64,000 nt of DNA from Promethearchaeia archaeon (GTDB lineage Archaea > Asgardarchaeota > Lokiarchaeia > Sigyniarchaeales > SOKP01): assembly GCA_029856145.1 (NCBI GenBank), contig JAHQWK010000012.1, positions 115,714 through 179,713 of the forward strand, in the 5' to 3' direction. Each line of letters starts with the position of its first letter. Positions within the stretch are counted from its first letter, which is position 1. The position numbers and the translations under genes are program-made. The notes beneath the pieces are model-generated. The model saw nothing but the letters and a program-made list of their open reading frames with translations. It had not been told where the DNA came from and searched no databases. This document shows, in pieces, positions 33,659-43,640 of this stretch.

Positions 33659-34609
33659 ATGGCTGAAGATTATAAATGGCGATATGGATTTTTTTTAGGA
33701 TGTGTAATTCCTAACCGTTACCCTATGATTGAAGCCTCAATTAGAAGTGTTTTCGACCATCTCGGTGCTGAGCTTTTAGATTTACCGGGGGCTTCATGTT
33801 GTCCCGCACCTGGTGTTTTTAGAGCATTTCATATACCAACTTGGCTTGTTATTGCTGCAAGAAATATCTCTATCTCAGAAGGATTAGGAGTAAGTCCAAT
33901 TACCGGTTGTAATGGTTGTTATGGAACTCTCAGAGATGCCTGGTATGAACTTGAACATGAATATGAATTAAAAAAAGAAGTTAATGAATATCTTGCTAAA
34001 ATTGGTCGAACGTATAAAGGCAATCTGGAACCAAAACATGTGGTTCAAGCTTTCTATCTTGATATGGGATTAGATCATTTAAAAGATTATATTAAACTTA
34101 AATTTTCAGATTTAAAAGTAGCTGTACATTATGGGTGCCATATTGTAAAACCAAGTGATAAAAGACCTTGGAATGGTGAATATGAAGCTCCTAGATTTCT
34201 TGATGAGATTGTTGAAATCACAGGAGCAAAAAGTATTGATTATAAAGATAAATATATGTGTTGTGGAGCTGGTGGAGCTGTCAGAACTGCTGTTAAAGAA
34301 GTTGCAGCAGATTTTACACGAGAGAAATTAGTGAATATGAGAGAGGCGGGAGTCGATATTATTATTAACTGCTGTCCTTTCTGTCATCTTCAATTAGACC
34401 TAGGCCAATTAGAGGTAAATAATTTTTATGGAGATATAATTGGAGAACCATTTCACATTCCCGTAATATATATAACTCAACTCTTAGGAGTTGCGTTTGG
34501 CATGGATCCGAATTTATTAGGGTTAATTAAGAATCATGAATTGCAAGGCGTTTCTCCCTTTATTTCTGTAGATCCATTCTTGAATATTGTTAAAGACCAA
34601 TTAATTTAG
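33659..34609 (+). CDS. hdrB: Heterodisulfide reductase subunit B (second copy)
   Basis: The 316-residue protein carries both CCG domains: GCVIPNR, CC, CNGC, then GCH, CCGAGG and CCPFC, the ten conserved Cys. These hold two non-cubane [4Fe-4S] clusters in HdrB. It begins 2 bases after hdrC with GGAGG in the hdrC 3' end, so translation is coupled. It is only moderately similar to the copy at 3815, suggesting an old duplication or separate origin. Confidence 0.93.
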   Translation: MAEDYKWRYGFFLGCVIPNRYPMIEASIRSVFDHLGAELLDLPGASCCPAPGVFRAFHIPTWLVIAARNISISEGLGVSPITGCNGCYGTLRDAWYELEHEYELKKEVNEYLAKIGRTYKGNLEPKHVVQAFYLDMGLDHLKDYIKLKFSDLKVAVHYGCHIVKPSDKRPWNGEYEAPRFLDEIVEITGAKSIDYKDKYMCCGAGGAVRTAVKEVAADFTREKLVNMREAGVDIIINCCPFCHLQLDLGQLEVNNFYGDIIGEPFHIPVIYITQLLGVAFGMDPNLLGLIKNHELQGVSPFISVDPFLNIVKDQLI

Positions 34610-34623
34610 ATAGAAGTGAATAA

Positions 34624-36621
34624 ATGACAGAAACGAAAAAAAATATTGACATTACCGGCAATGAAAGACCTAAGATTGGAGTTTATGTATGTCATTGCGG
34701 GATAAATATTGGTGGTGTAGTCTCAGTTCCTGATTTAGTAGATTATGCTAAAACTCAACCTAATGTTGAAATTGCCCGAGAATATAAATTCTTTTGTTCT
34801 GATGTAGGTCAGAAAATGATTAAAGAAGATATTGAAGCGGGATTGGTGAATAGAGTTATTGTTGCAGCATGCTCTCCCAGAATGCATGAACCTACTTTTA
34901 GAATAGCATGCAAGGAAGCAGGATTAAACCAATTTTTATTTGAGATGGCTAATATTCGAGAACACTCTACTTGGGTCCATATGAGGGAACCGGAAGGAGC
35001 TTATGAAACTGCTAAGGACCATATTAGGATGGCTATTGCAAAAGCAAGAGAATTAGTACCGCTTGAAGTTCAAAAAGTAAAAGTTGAACCCTCTTGTTTA
35101 ATAATTGGTGGAGGTATTGCAGGAATGAATGCAGCATTAGATCTTGCAAATAGTGGTTATAAAGTGTATCTTGTTGAAAAAACTCCTACCATTGGCGGAC
35201 ATATGGCTCAACTTGATAAAACATTTCCTACAATGGATTGTAGTAGTTGCATTCTTACTCCAAAAATGTCTGAAGTTTCACGTGAAAAGAATATAGAACT
35301 CTTAACCTATTCTGAAGTAGTAGAGGTTTCAGGGTACATAGGTAATTTTGAAGCTACAATCTTAAAAAAACCACATTATGTGGATCAAGTAAAATGTACT
35401 GGATGTGGAATTTGTGTAGATTACTGTCCTGTAACTGTTGGAAATGAGTTTGAACTTGGTTTAGGAACAAGAAAAGCAATATATATTCCATTTCCCCAAG
35501 CTATTCCCGGACAATATACAATAGACATGGATCACTGTATTGAATGTGGAATTTGTGCAAGACTAGATGTATGTGAACCAGAAGCTATAATTTATGATGA
35601 TAAACCAGAATATTTGAAAGTTAAAGTAGGAACTATTATTGTAGCAACAGGATGGGATTTATTTGACCCAACAGAGTTAAAACAATATGGGTATGGAAGA
35701 TATACAAATGTTATTACAGGTTTTCAAATGGAGCGTTTATTAAGTTCTTTTGGACCAGTAATTGGCAAACCAGTTAGACCTTCAGACCTTAAAGAGCCAC
35801 ATAGCATTGCTTTCCTTCAATGTGTTGGAAGTAGGAATTTTAGAGAAGGAGGTAATCAATATTGCTCTCGAGTCTGTTGTATGTATGCAACAAAACAAGC
35901 AAGGCAGTATAAAGAAAAGCATCCTGATGCTGACGTGTATATATTCTATATGGATGTTCGAGCTTTTGGAAAAGGATATGAGGAATTTTACGAATCTGCT
36001 GGTCGAAATTATGGAATAAATTATGTGAGAGGTAGAATTGCAGAGGTTACTGAAGATGAAGATCATAATATTATTATTCGATCTGAAGACACATTACTTC
36101 AGCAACCAGTTGAATTAAAAGTTGACTTATTTATATTATCTTGCGGCTTAGAACCAAGAGCAGATGCAGATATCATAACTTCTCTATTAAGAATTCAAAG
36201 ATCAGCTGATGGATTCTTTTTAGAAGCACATCCAAAATTAAGACCCGTTGATACTTTAACAGATGGGATTTTTATTGCGGGAGCCGCTCAAGGACCAAAA
36301 GATATTCCAGATGCTGTAGCTCAAGCTAAAGGAGCAGCATCTAGTGCGGCTGTATTAATGGCTAAAGGTGAAGTAGAAATAGAACCATTTTTTGGTATTG
36401 TTCATCCTGAAAGATGTATTGGATGTGGTATGTGTGTTGAGAATTGTGCTTATGGAGCAATTGAGCTTGTTGAGGACCGATGGTTTGGAACTGTAGCCAA
36501 AATCAATGAAGCACTCTGTAAAGGGTGTGGTGCTTGCTCAGGAAATTGTAGATGTTCAGCAATAGACATTAAAGGGTTTACAGCTGAACAAATTTACTCA
36601 ATAATCACAGGAAGGCTATAA
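34624..36621 (+). CDS. hdrA: Heterodisulfide reductase subunit A (HdrA)
   Basis: HdrA is the flavin subunit that bifurcates electrons between a disulfide-type acceptor and ferredoxin. The 665-residue protein has N-terminal Cys in GVYVCHCG, the FAD loop IIGGGIAGMNAA, the conserved TMDCSSCILTPKM (Cys here; some relatives use selenocysteine), and ferredoxin motifs CTGCGICVDYC, CIECGIC, CIGCGMCVENC and CKGCGACSGNC. It is the only HdrA in the window, so it may serve both HdrBC sets. It follows hdrB by 14 bases. Confidence 0.95.
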   Translation: MTETKKNIDITGNERPKIGVYVCHCGINIGGVVSVPDLVDYAKTQPNVEIAREYKFFCSDVGQKMIKEDIEAGLVNRVIVAACSPRMHEPTFRIACKEAGLNQFLFEMANIREHSTWVHMREPEGAYETAKDHIRMAIAKARELVPLEVQKVKVEPSCLIIGGGIAGMNAALDLANSGYKVYLVEKTPTIGGHMAQLDKTFPTMDCSSCILTPKMSEVSREKNIELLTYSEVVEVSGYIGNFEATILKKPHYVDQVKCTGCGICVDYCPVTVGNEFELGLGTRKAIYIPFPQAIPGQYTIDMDHCIECGICARLDVCEPEAIIYDDKPEYLKVKVGTIIVATGWDLFDPTELKQYGYGRYTNVITGFQMERLLSSFGPVIGKPVRPSDLKEPHSIAFLQCVGSRNFREGGNQYCSRVCCMYATKQARQYKEKHPDADVYIFYMDVRAFGKGYEEFYESAGRNYGINYVRGRIAEVTEDEDHNIIIRSEDTLLQQPVELKVDLFILSCGLEPRADADIITSLLRIQRSADGFFLEAHPKLRPVDTLTDGIFIAGAAQGPKDIPDAVAQAKGAASSAAVLMAKGEVEIEPFFGIVHPERCIGCGMCVENCAYGAIELVEDRWFGTVAKINEALCKGCGACSGNCRCSAIDIKGFTAEQIYSIITGRL

Positions 36622-36805
36622 AAAACAATATTCAAATTGTTTTTCAAAATCCATTAATATTAATTTTTATATTTCCAGCCAAATGTAGAATGATAGATTC
36701 TATAATTGATAAATTATAAGAAATATTTTTATTGAATGTAGACATATTTGTAAATACCGTTAATTTCAAAATGAAATCTAAAATAAAATTTGAGGTGTTG
36801 TGAAT

Positions 36806-37096
36806 ATGCCAAAATTTATTGTTGTACATTCTGTACCTAGAGATGCTTTAGAAAAAATGGCCGAAATTCCCCCTGAGGAAAACAAAATGATTATTAATAT
36901 AAGAAAAGCTGGTAATTATGATGCTTATTGGATAAGAACTTGGGCAGTACTAGACCATGAAAAGTTATATTGTGAATGGAATGCAAAAGATGCTGAATCA
37001 ATCCGTAAAATATGGGATGAAAATGTCAAAGGAATAGGAATTGATTCCATTGCTGAAATGCAAATTGTCGAAGGTGAAGATTATCGAGAAAAATAA
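36806..37096 (+). CDS. DUF4242-like small protein
   Basis: About 96 residues starting MPKFIVVHSVPRDALEKM and containing YDAYWIRTWAVLDHEKLYCEWNAKD, the ferredoxin-like fold of the DUF4242 family (some members bind nickel). The ATG at 36806 suits GAGGTG at 36791-36796 better than the GTG at 36800. It follows the hdrCBA operon on the same strand after ~180 bases. A role in metal handling is possible but not shown. Confidence 0.65.
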   Translation: MPKFIVVHSVPRDALEKMAEIPPEENKMIINIRKAGNYDAYWIRTWAVLDHEKLYCEWNAKDAESIRKIWDENVKGIGIDSIAEMQIVEGEDYREK

Positions 37097-37192
37097 AGAT
37101 TTAAAACCTATAAGTTTTAACTCATTTTTTTATTAATTAATTTTCTCAATAAACATAAAGCAATTAATAAATACAATATTCTGTATTTATCT

Positions 37193-37819
37193 ATGATCGA
37201 TAAATGGCTTTCAAAAACTAAATTTAAAGTATTAGTTGAAAAATTAGTCAAGCGATTATTTTATAAAAAAATTTCAGCTAATCAAATTACCGTTTTAGCT
37301 TTAATTTTGGGACTATTGAGTTCTTTATCTATTTTTTTAAGTGGAATAATGGTATGGAAAATTCAATTAATTATATGTGCTGCAATTTTAATGGTTATAT
37401 CCTTTTTCTTTGATGCTTTAGACGGAGCATTAGCAAGGTTAGATAAACCTACTACTTTTGGAGGCATTTTGGATATTTTTAGTGATAGAACTGTTGAAGT
37501 AGTCATTATTATATCTCTTATCTCTACTGACCCTTTGACTTTAATGTGGCCAGGAATTTTTTCCCTTGGAGCAATAGTACTATGTATTTCAATGTTTTTA
37601 TTGATAGGAGGGGCTTTAAAAGAAGATGAATTAGACGAATTGAAAAAAGTAATATATTATCGCCATGGACTTATGGAACGTTCAGAAACTTTTTTGTTTC
37701 TTTTCTGCATTACTCTTCTAATTTCATTACGTTTTCTATTATTATGGATTTTTGCAGGATTAGTATTCTTTACAGCAGTTTTCAGACTAAGAGATGCATA
37801 TATCCTTTTAAACTCTTAA
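37193..37819 (+). CDS. CDP-alcohol phosphatidyltransferase
   Basis: This 208-residue integral membrane enzyme has the family motif D-x2-D-G-x2-A-R-x8-G-x3-D-x3-D, visible as DALDGALARLDKPTTFGG followed by ILDIFSDR. It transfers an alcohol-phosphate head group to a CDP-activated lipid, a step in polar lipid synthesis. About five to six helices surround the motif. Head group cannot be told from the sequence. Neighbours are unrelated. Confidence 0.9.
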   Translation: MIDKWLSKTKFKVLVEKLVKRLFYKKISANQITVLALILGLLSSLSIFLSGIMVWKIQLIICAAILMVISFFFDALDGALARLDKPTTFGGILDIFSDRTVEVVIIISLISTDPLTLMWPGIFSLGAIVLCISMFLLIGGALKEDELDELKKVIYYRHGLMERSETFLFLFCITLLISLRFLLLWIFAGLVFFTAVFRLRDAYILLNS

Positions 37820-37894
37820 GATAATCTTAGAAATAAAATTAATTCATAATATATTATAATAATCTTTTAAAATCTAAAAATTATAATTATCATT

Positions 37895-39133
37895 ATGAGT
37901 TCTCAAAGTCCAGAAGACATTCTTGATATAATCCTCCAAGAAAATAAAGGTAAATTTGGCTTAATTTGCCTAAACTGTTTGATAGTAAGATCACGATTTA
38001 AAGAATTAGAGAATTTTGTGGAAACCGATAGGATTCCAATTCCACAAGGAGAAGACCTAACAAAATTAGATTATCTAGACCATATCAGTATCCATTTCTA
38101 TAAGAAATACAAAGATATTGCGGAACTTCAAAAATTATATCCTACTTGCCTTGCATTCATCGCGGATATGCTCTTTAAAGATGATAAAATTAAAAAATAT
38201 TTGTCTAGATTTGATTTCATAGCAAAACATGAATTAATAGATGTGTTTGCTGATTATTGCGCTGATTTGGGGATAGATGTATATGATACTTCTAATATTG
38301 ACGAAACTAAATATAAAATAGATTTATATTTAGCAAAAAAAAAACCTCTATTAAGAACTGAAGCTGTTTTTGTGCGAACAGGTCCTCAAATGACAGAGGA
38401 AGAATATAAGAATACATTCTACCTTTTAAATGAAGCATCAAAAATTGCAACTTGGACAGTATTTGTCACAACACCAAGAGGAGTTTATAATATCGGTTTA
38501 GAAAGACTAATTTCAGATATGGAAAAATTAAATGTTTGGTTGTACGTTGTTGATCCTATTCATCAGAGAGTACTAGGAATTACCAAAGGTAAGAAATCTA
38601 AAGATCATGATATAGAAATTAGAGATGATTATATTAAGAAACTTCCACGTGAGCCAATAAGAGCCCAATCCAGAATAACAAAAATTTCTAATTATGAGTT
38701 TAATGAGTCAGATTCATATAATCCAAAAAAATTTGTTTTATATGAAATTTTACCAAAAGAAGAAGCACTAGAACGAGAAAAATCATTAGTAAGAAAGACA
38801 AGATACAGAGATAATTTTAGAACATTAATAATTATTGATAAAATATCTGGCCTACCTTTAATTAACTATGCACGTGAAGATTTAAAGGTAGATCAAGAGC
38901 TAGTGTCTGGATTCTTAAGTGCTATGGACTCTTTTGTGTCTGAAATCAGTGGAGCAGAAGGAATGGAGGAAATCAAATACAAAGGGTTTTATATACACGC
39001 TGTTTATGGACAATGGATTAAATTAGCATTATTTCTTTCAGCTCCCGCAGAAAAAGGGTTAAAGGAGAGGTTGGCTTACTTTTTACAGGATTTTGAAGAA
39101 CGTTATAGTGAGGAAATAAATAAATTCCTTTAA
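37895..39133 (+). CDS. Protein with C-terminal longin-like domain, Asgard type
   Basis: This 412-residue cytoplasmic protein has an unknown N-terminal part (1-280) and a C-terminal domain (about 285-412): FRTLIIIDKISGLPLINYA, then GFLSAMDSFVSEISG, FYIHAVYGQWIKLALFLS, and a final helix FEERYSEEINKF. That pattern of short strands and two helices resembles longin-like domains abundant in Lokiarchaeota, which bind small GTPases in eukaryotes. The N-terminal part has a Cys pair near residue 26 (LICLNC). No partner gene is adjacent. Domain call is by pattern, not search. Confidence 0.55.
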   Translation: MSSQSPEDILDIILQENKGKFGLICLNCLIVRSRFKELENFVETDRIPIPQGEDLTKLDYLDHISIHFYKKYKDIAELQKLYPTCLAFIADMLFKDDKIKKYLSRFDFIAKHELIDVFADYCADLGIDVYDTSNIDETKYKIDLYLAKKKPLLRTEAVFVRTGPQMTEEEYKNTFYLLNEASKIATWTVFVTTPRGVYNIGLERLISDMEKLNVWLYVVDPIHQRVLGITKGKKSKDHDIEIRDDYIKKLPREPIRAQSRITKISNYEFNESDSYNPKKFVLYEILPKEEALEREKSLVRKTRYRDNFRTLIIIDKISGLPLINYAREDLKVDQELVSGFLSAMDSFVSEISGAEGMEEIKYKGFYIHAVYGQWIKLALFLSAPAEKGLKERLAYFLQDFEERYSEEINKFL

Positions 39134-39501
39134 ACAAGTAGAATAACTTATTTTGATTCAGAAAAAATAATTCCAGACATAAAAGATATACTCGATGTAT
39201 AATTTAAATAAGTTTTATTGCTATTTACTCAAGTATTTAAATTGGTTGGTTTCTAAAAAATGTATGATTAAATAAAGTTCAAATTATTAATTAAAATCAA
39301 TAATTCTTAGAAGTTTATAATAATCTTTTTATATAATTATTGTGCAATCGATTATTATTGTATTTTCTTCTATGAGATTAATTTTTTTAAAAGTTTTTTT
39401 CAAATGTTTATTGATAACCATATAAATTAATTAACACATGGATATATAAAGGATTATTCTTGTTAATATTACGGTAATCGTTTTACCCCACAATCTTATT
39501 C
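39134..39501. other. Non-coding gap of 368 bases
   Basis: AT-rich, no open frame worth naming on either strand. A TATA-like ATATATAAAGG lies at about 39442-39452, ~55 bases before the next candidate start, and may be its promoter. Confidence 0.3.
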
Positions 39502-40770
39502 TTGAATATATCTCGTGGGATTTTAGGGGATAATAATTCAAGAATAAATTTTTTAATATTACTAAAATTGATATCAAAATTGGTGGTTGACATAATAAAA
39601 AAAGGATTATTTATTGAAGAGGAACATCAAAAAAGTATAAGTGTTGACTTATTTTGTCCAGTCTGTAATGCAAAAGGACAAGTTAATGTGCCGAAAAATA
39701 TCTTGAAGGAAAATGGATTAACAACGATATCAATTCCAAGTAATTCAATGTGTGAACACAATTTTCAGATCTTTATAGACCAACATTCTAGTGTTCGAGG
39801 ATATCAAAAAGTTGATTTTGAAATTATATCGAGTCGTCATGATTCAACTGGATTCACTTGTTTAATGTGTGATGCAGATGTTACTTTTAATATCAAAGAT
39901 GAGAATACATACTTGAAAAAGAAAGTAAATGAAAAATTCTTGGGAAAAGAAACGTATTCATATGAAGTAGCACATTACTATGATAATGAATTACATGTAA
40001 ATAATGTTCTCGTTGATAATTATGGAAGATTTCAAGATTACTTAAATACTTATAAGATAAAGCTTGAAAATTATACCCATGCTGAAAAAAAACCTCAACG
40101 ATTTTTTAAATTAAGCAATGAAGGTCTAGAACCTCTGGAAACCCATTCATTCTTCAAGATATTTCTTATATTCAACACATTTAATAATTGGTTATTCGAG
40201 CTTGTATCTCCCTCTCAATTTAATACCGTAGAACTCACAAATCTTCTCTATAATAAAATGGAAGAGACATTTAAAGTATATTCTTCTTTCCCTAATTATT
40301 TAAATATACCAGTAGCAGAAAAGACTTTTCACGTTTGGATTTCAGGTTCAAATATCATATGTATTAATTTAAATGAAGGAATAGAAATCCCGTGGATTAA
40401 GTCAGTAATTAAAAATATTAATAAGAATATTAATTTTGATGGAAATTTAATTGCTAAAAGTCCTAGGATTTTATTGATATCAGAATTCTTTAACGGAGCA
40501 GATTTGAATCAAAAACAGGATTCTATTATAAAACGGTTAATTTTTGACGACTTACTTCATTCAAAAATAACAATAAAATTTGAAGAGCGAATAAAACGGA
40601 TTGTTGATAGAATCAGTTCTAATTTTAAAATAAGACCTGAGATACTTAATGAATTTTTTAATGAGAATCTAAGTACAATTGAATATTTAAGGAAATCTGG
40701 AAATACTGACCTATTAGAAAAATTCATTGATATAATCGATTTCATTAACAGAAGGAAATTATTAGAGTAA
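39502..40770 (+). CDS. Zinc-ribbon protein, Asgard type, unknown function
   Basis: The 422-residue frame has a zinc-ribbon-like module at about residues 50-110: FCPVC, then CEHNFQIFID and VRGYQKVDF. The C-x-H followed by F-x-x-F-x-D and VRGY is a module I associate with Asgard regulatory or trafficking proteins. A second pair FTCLMCDAD follows. The rest is unrecognised and predicted mixed alpha/beta. The TTG start at 39502 is uncertain; GTG or TTG codons up to ~39585 would also keep the zinc module. Confidence 0.55.
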   Translation: MNISRGILGDNNSRINFLILLKLISKLVVDIIKKGLFIEEEHQKSISVDLFCPVCNAKGQVNVPKNILKENGLTTISIPSNSMCEHNFQIFIDQHSSVRGYQKVDFEIISSRHDSTGFTCLMCDADVTFNIKDENTYLKKKVNEKFLGKETYSYEVAHYYDNELHVNNVLVDNYGRFQDYLNTYKIKLENYTHAEKKPQRFFKLSNEGLEPLETHSFFKIFLIFNTFNNWLFELVSPSQFNTVELTNLLYNKMEETFKVYSSFPNYLNIPVAEKTFHVWISGSNIICINLNEGIEIPWIKSVIKNINKNINFDGNLIAKSPRILLISEFFNGADLNQKQDSIIKRLIFDDLLHSKITIKFEERIKRIVDRISSNFKIRPEILNEFFNENLSTIEYLRKSGNTDLLEKFIDIIDFINRRKLLE

Positions 40771-41129
40771 AGCTTAGTGCTATAGGCTCATTAAAAGGTT
40801 GGACGATATAAAATAAGAATAAAATAGAGAGTAATACACAATATATTCAAAGAAAATAACGTATAATTAAATTCAATGAAATATACATAGATTATTCAAT
40901 TAGCTTTTTCTGGGCATTATGGAATTTAAACAAGAAATTTATATATTTTAATTTTTGACATAAATGAGCCATAAATTTTAATATTCTTCCTGCAAATTTT
41001 TATGACATTGATTTTTATATTCGGTTTTCTATGTTATTCAAGCATATTATTAAGAACAGTTTATCTTAAAATACTCTTAAAACTAAGTAGTATTTAAATT
41101 CCTAACTAAATGTGGGAGGATTTTCTAAT
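40771..41129. other. Non-coding gap of 359 bases
   Basis: AT-rich, no coherent open frame. Ends with GGGAGGA (41114-41120), the ribosome site of the next gene. Confidence 0.3.
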
Positions 41130-42101
41130 ATGAAAAATAACATCATCATAAGGAATTTAGTTCAAGAAGATGCTGAAAAAATTGTGGAATTAATCAAAAA
41201 TGTCTATGGAAAGTTATATTATGAGCCAGAATATTATGACATTGAATTTATACAAGAGAAAATAAGAGAAAAACACACTTATTGGAAAGGGGCTTTTTTA
41301 AATCGAAAGTTGATTGGACAAATGCTTTTTACTATAAACCATAAAGCTGGATATTTAAAAGTCACAATGGTTGATCCAGAATTTCGAGGAATGGGGATTA
41401 TTACACAATTTGGTATTGAAATGATGAAATTGAAAAAAATTATGAATTCCTCAATTCTAAAATGTGTTTACGCTATTATTAATGAAGATAATAATCCCAT
41501 AATTAAAGAATTAAAGAAATTCAATTTTAAATTTTTAGGTAGGATTCCTTATCAAGATAACAGTAAAGGGTTGATAATTTTTGGTCTTATCCAATATGAT
41601 TTTAATTGGAAAATGATCAAACCACACTTAAAACTAAGTCTTTCAGTCTATAATTCAATTCAATCTGCAGGAATAAAAAGGATTCTATCCGCTTCAAATT
41701 TAAATAAGGATTCCCAGAACATCAAGAGCAGTGATATAATAATTTCTAGATCTAAAGTAAAAAATAATGGAGCAAAAATTATCCAAATTTGTATGAAAGA
41801 TGGGGAAAATATAGCAGAAATTATCGAAAATCAATATCAAAAATGTTGGTATGATTTTAAATTTCTAAGAAATAATATGAATCTCACAAGTAAAAAGAAA
41901 GTAATTGACATTATCTTAAATGAATACTCAAACAATAATAGCATAAATTCAATCTCATTTCCAATATCGGTTAATGATTTTATTAGTCAGAATATACTTA
42001 TTGATTTAGGTGCAAAATACTACGCTTACCTCCCTTTCTATTACAAAGATTATGATTCAATATTATTAGGATTTTCAAAAATTAAGAAAGAGGTGTATTA
42101 G
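41130..42101 (+). CDS. GNAT-like acetyltransferase with extended C-terminus
   Basis: Residues ~5-160 form a GNAT domain (IIRNLVQEDAEKIVELI; VTMVDPEFRGMGIITQFG as the acetyl-CoA loop). A further ~165 residues have strands resembling a second, degenerate GNAT half. I chose the ATG at 41130 because GGGAGGA lies 9 bases upstream. It is followed after 18 bases by a radical SAM gene, apparently in one transcript, suggesting a modification or small-molecule pathway. Acyl acceptor unknown. Confidence 0.75.
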   Translation: MKNNIIIRNLVQEDAEKIVELIKNVYGKLYYEPEYYDIEFIQEKIREKHTYWKGAFLNRKLIGQMLFTINHKAGYLKVTMVDPEFRGMGIITQFGIEMMKLKKIMNSSILKCVYAIINEDNNPIIKELKKFNFKFLGRIPYQDNSKGLIIFGLIQYDFNWKMIKPHLKLSLSVYNSIQSAGIKRILSASNLNKDSQNIKSSDIIISRSKVKNNGAKIIQICMKDGENIAEIIENQYQKCWYDFKFLRNNMNLTSKKKVIDIILNEYSNNNSINSISFPISVNDFISQNILIDLGAKYYAYLPFYYKDYDSILLGFSKIKKEVY

Positions 42102-42119
42102 AAAATTAAAGTTAAGATA

Positions 42120-43631
42120 TTGTACATTAAATCTCTTCCATCAAAATTAAGATCTACTGAAGAATTTGCTTTAGAAGTATTGGATAATCCAGAATATGAT
42201 AAATTCCCCCAATATGTAAATAAAAATGACATCCAAAAAGCTTTTGATGAGTTTGGGTATAAACTTAATCCGTATAATTCCACGATTTATGCTAATAGTT
42301 TAGGGTCTCCAAATATAGAAGGTCGTTTCTTATCAAAAAATATTCCTGAAATTGAATCTATTGTCATTGATAAAGCTATCACAGAGGAAAATATTAAAGA
42401 AATAATTGATAAATCAGATGATATCACTCATATAGGCTTAAGTATATATGCTCATAGATTAGAAAATGCCATTAAAATAATTGAAGTTATTAACAAGAAT
42501 TACCCCGAGCTAGAGTTATTTATAGGAGGTACTGGGACATTATTTGAAAGATTAAGCAAACTAGTTCATAAAAAAAACATTTGTACTGGGAATGGAATTG
42601 TTTGGTTAAGAAAGAAATTTGGATTATCTCAACTAAAAATAAGAGATTATAAGATTTCTACTGTAATCATGAATACTCGGATATTACCCATAAATATTAA
42701 AACAGCTTATATGGTAACTCAAATTGGTTGTCCATATAATTGTGATTTCTGTACTACATCAAAACAGTTGCAATATTTACCATTTTCAAAGTCAGAAGTT
42801 ATTATAGAAAACTTGAGAAATTTATTAGAAATGGATCGAAGGGATAAATTTTTATATTTATGTGAACCCAATGCATGTTTTCCTGAACGAGATTGGAATG
42901 AAGTATTTAATTATTTTATTAACTATAAGGGAAGTTATGATAATTATTTGTATATTATTTGTCTGATTTCATTAAATCACTTAAAGAATTTTAACCTCAG
43001 ATTAATACAAGAAAAATGTCGAATTAAATTTCTTATGGTAAATTTTGGCATTGAATCAACACTTAAAGGAGGTTATGAAAAAAATCGTGGTATATCCAAG
43101 GATTATATTAAAAATTTGTCTGATCTTGGAATTATTACCAACCATAATTTTATTCTTGGATTACCTTATCATACAAATAAAAATATTGATTTAGAAATAA
43201 AAGGAAACCTTGAGTATAATTCTAATATATATTTCATTTCAACACTTAAAACATTGCCTCGAACTTATTTGTACGAACTCCTTAAAAAAGATGGACGCCT
43301 TTTTGGAGATGATTTACCTGCTGAGTTAGTTTATCAAGATGGATTTTTTACTTTTAATCATAAAGCACTTGGAGGAGGATTTTCTGCACTCAAATATGCG
43401 TTTAAAGCATATAATGAAGTTGAAAAAAATGTTATTGATGTATACTCAAATATGGCTGAAACTTTATTTAAGTCTCCTATTGCTGATAATTCATCTTTTT
43501 TAAAAAAAATAATTAAGATATTATTAAACCTTAGTAATCACAACTTTAAACTCTTTGAACCAAGAATGCCAAGAACGCTTTCTAATATATTCCGTGCCAA
43601 AACCCAAATGTTAATCAAAAATCTTCAATGA
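42120..43631 (+). CDS. B12-binding-type radical SAM protein
   Basis: This 503-residue protein has the radical SAM cluster motif CPYNCDFC (C204, C208, C211). The N-terminal ~180 residues have the alternating pattern of a cobalamin-binding Rossmann domain (HIGLSIYAHRLENAIKII, LFIGGTGTLF) but lack the DxHxxG loop. Related enzymes methylate or rearrange unactivated carbon. It shares a transcript with the GNAT upstream. The TTG start is the first in frame after the GNAT stop. Substrate unknown. Confidence 0.85.
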   Translation: MYIKSLPSKLRSTEEFALEVLDNPEYDKFPQYVNKNDIQKAFDEFGYKLNPYNSTIYANSLGSPNIEGRFLSKNIPEIESIVIDKAITEENIKEIIDKSDDITHIGLSIYAHRLENAIKIIEVINKNYPELELFIGGTGTLFERLSKLVHKKNICTGNGIVWLRKKFGLSQLKIRDYKISTVIMNTRILPINIKTAYMVTQIGCPYNCDFCTTSKQLQYLPFSKSEVIIENLRNLLEMDRRDKFLYLCEPNACFPERDWNEVFNYFINYKGSYDNYLYIICLISLNHLKNFNLRLIQEKCRIKFLMVNFGIESTLKGGYEKNRGISKDYIKNLSDLGIITNHNFILGLPYHTNKNIDLEIKGNLEYNSNIYFISTLKTLPRTYLYELLKKDGRLFGDDLPAELVYQDGFFTFNHKALGGGFSALKYAFKAYNEVEKNVIDVYSNMAETLFKSPIADNSSFLKKIIKILLNLSNHNFKLFEPRMPRTLSNIFRAKTQMLIKNLQ

Positions 43632-43640
43632 TGAATAGAT

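Noticed and set aside
34624..36621. Selenocysteine in HdrA
   Set aside because: Some lokiarchaeal and methanogen HdrA use selenocysteine, but here the motif TMDCSSCILTPKM has normal Cys codons and no in-frame TGA.
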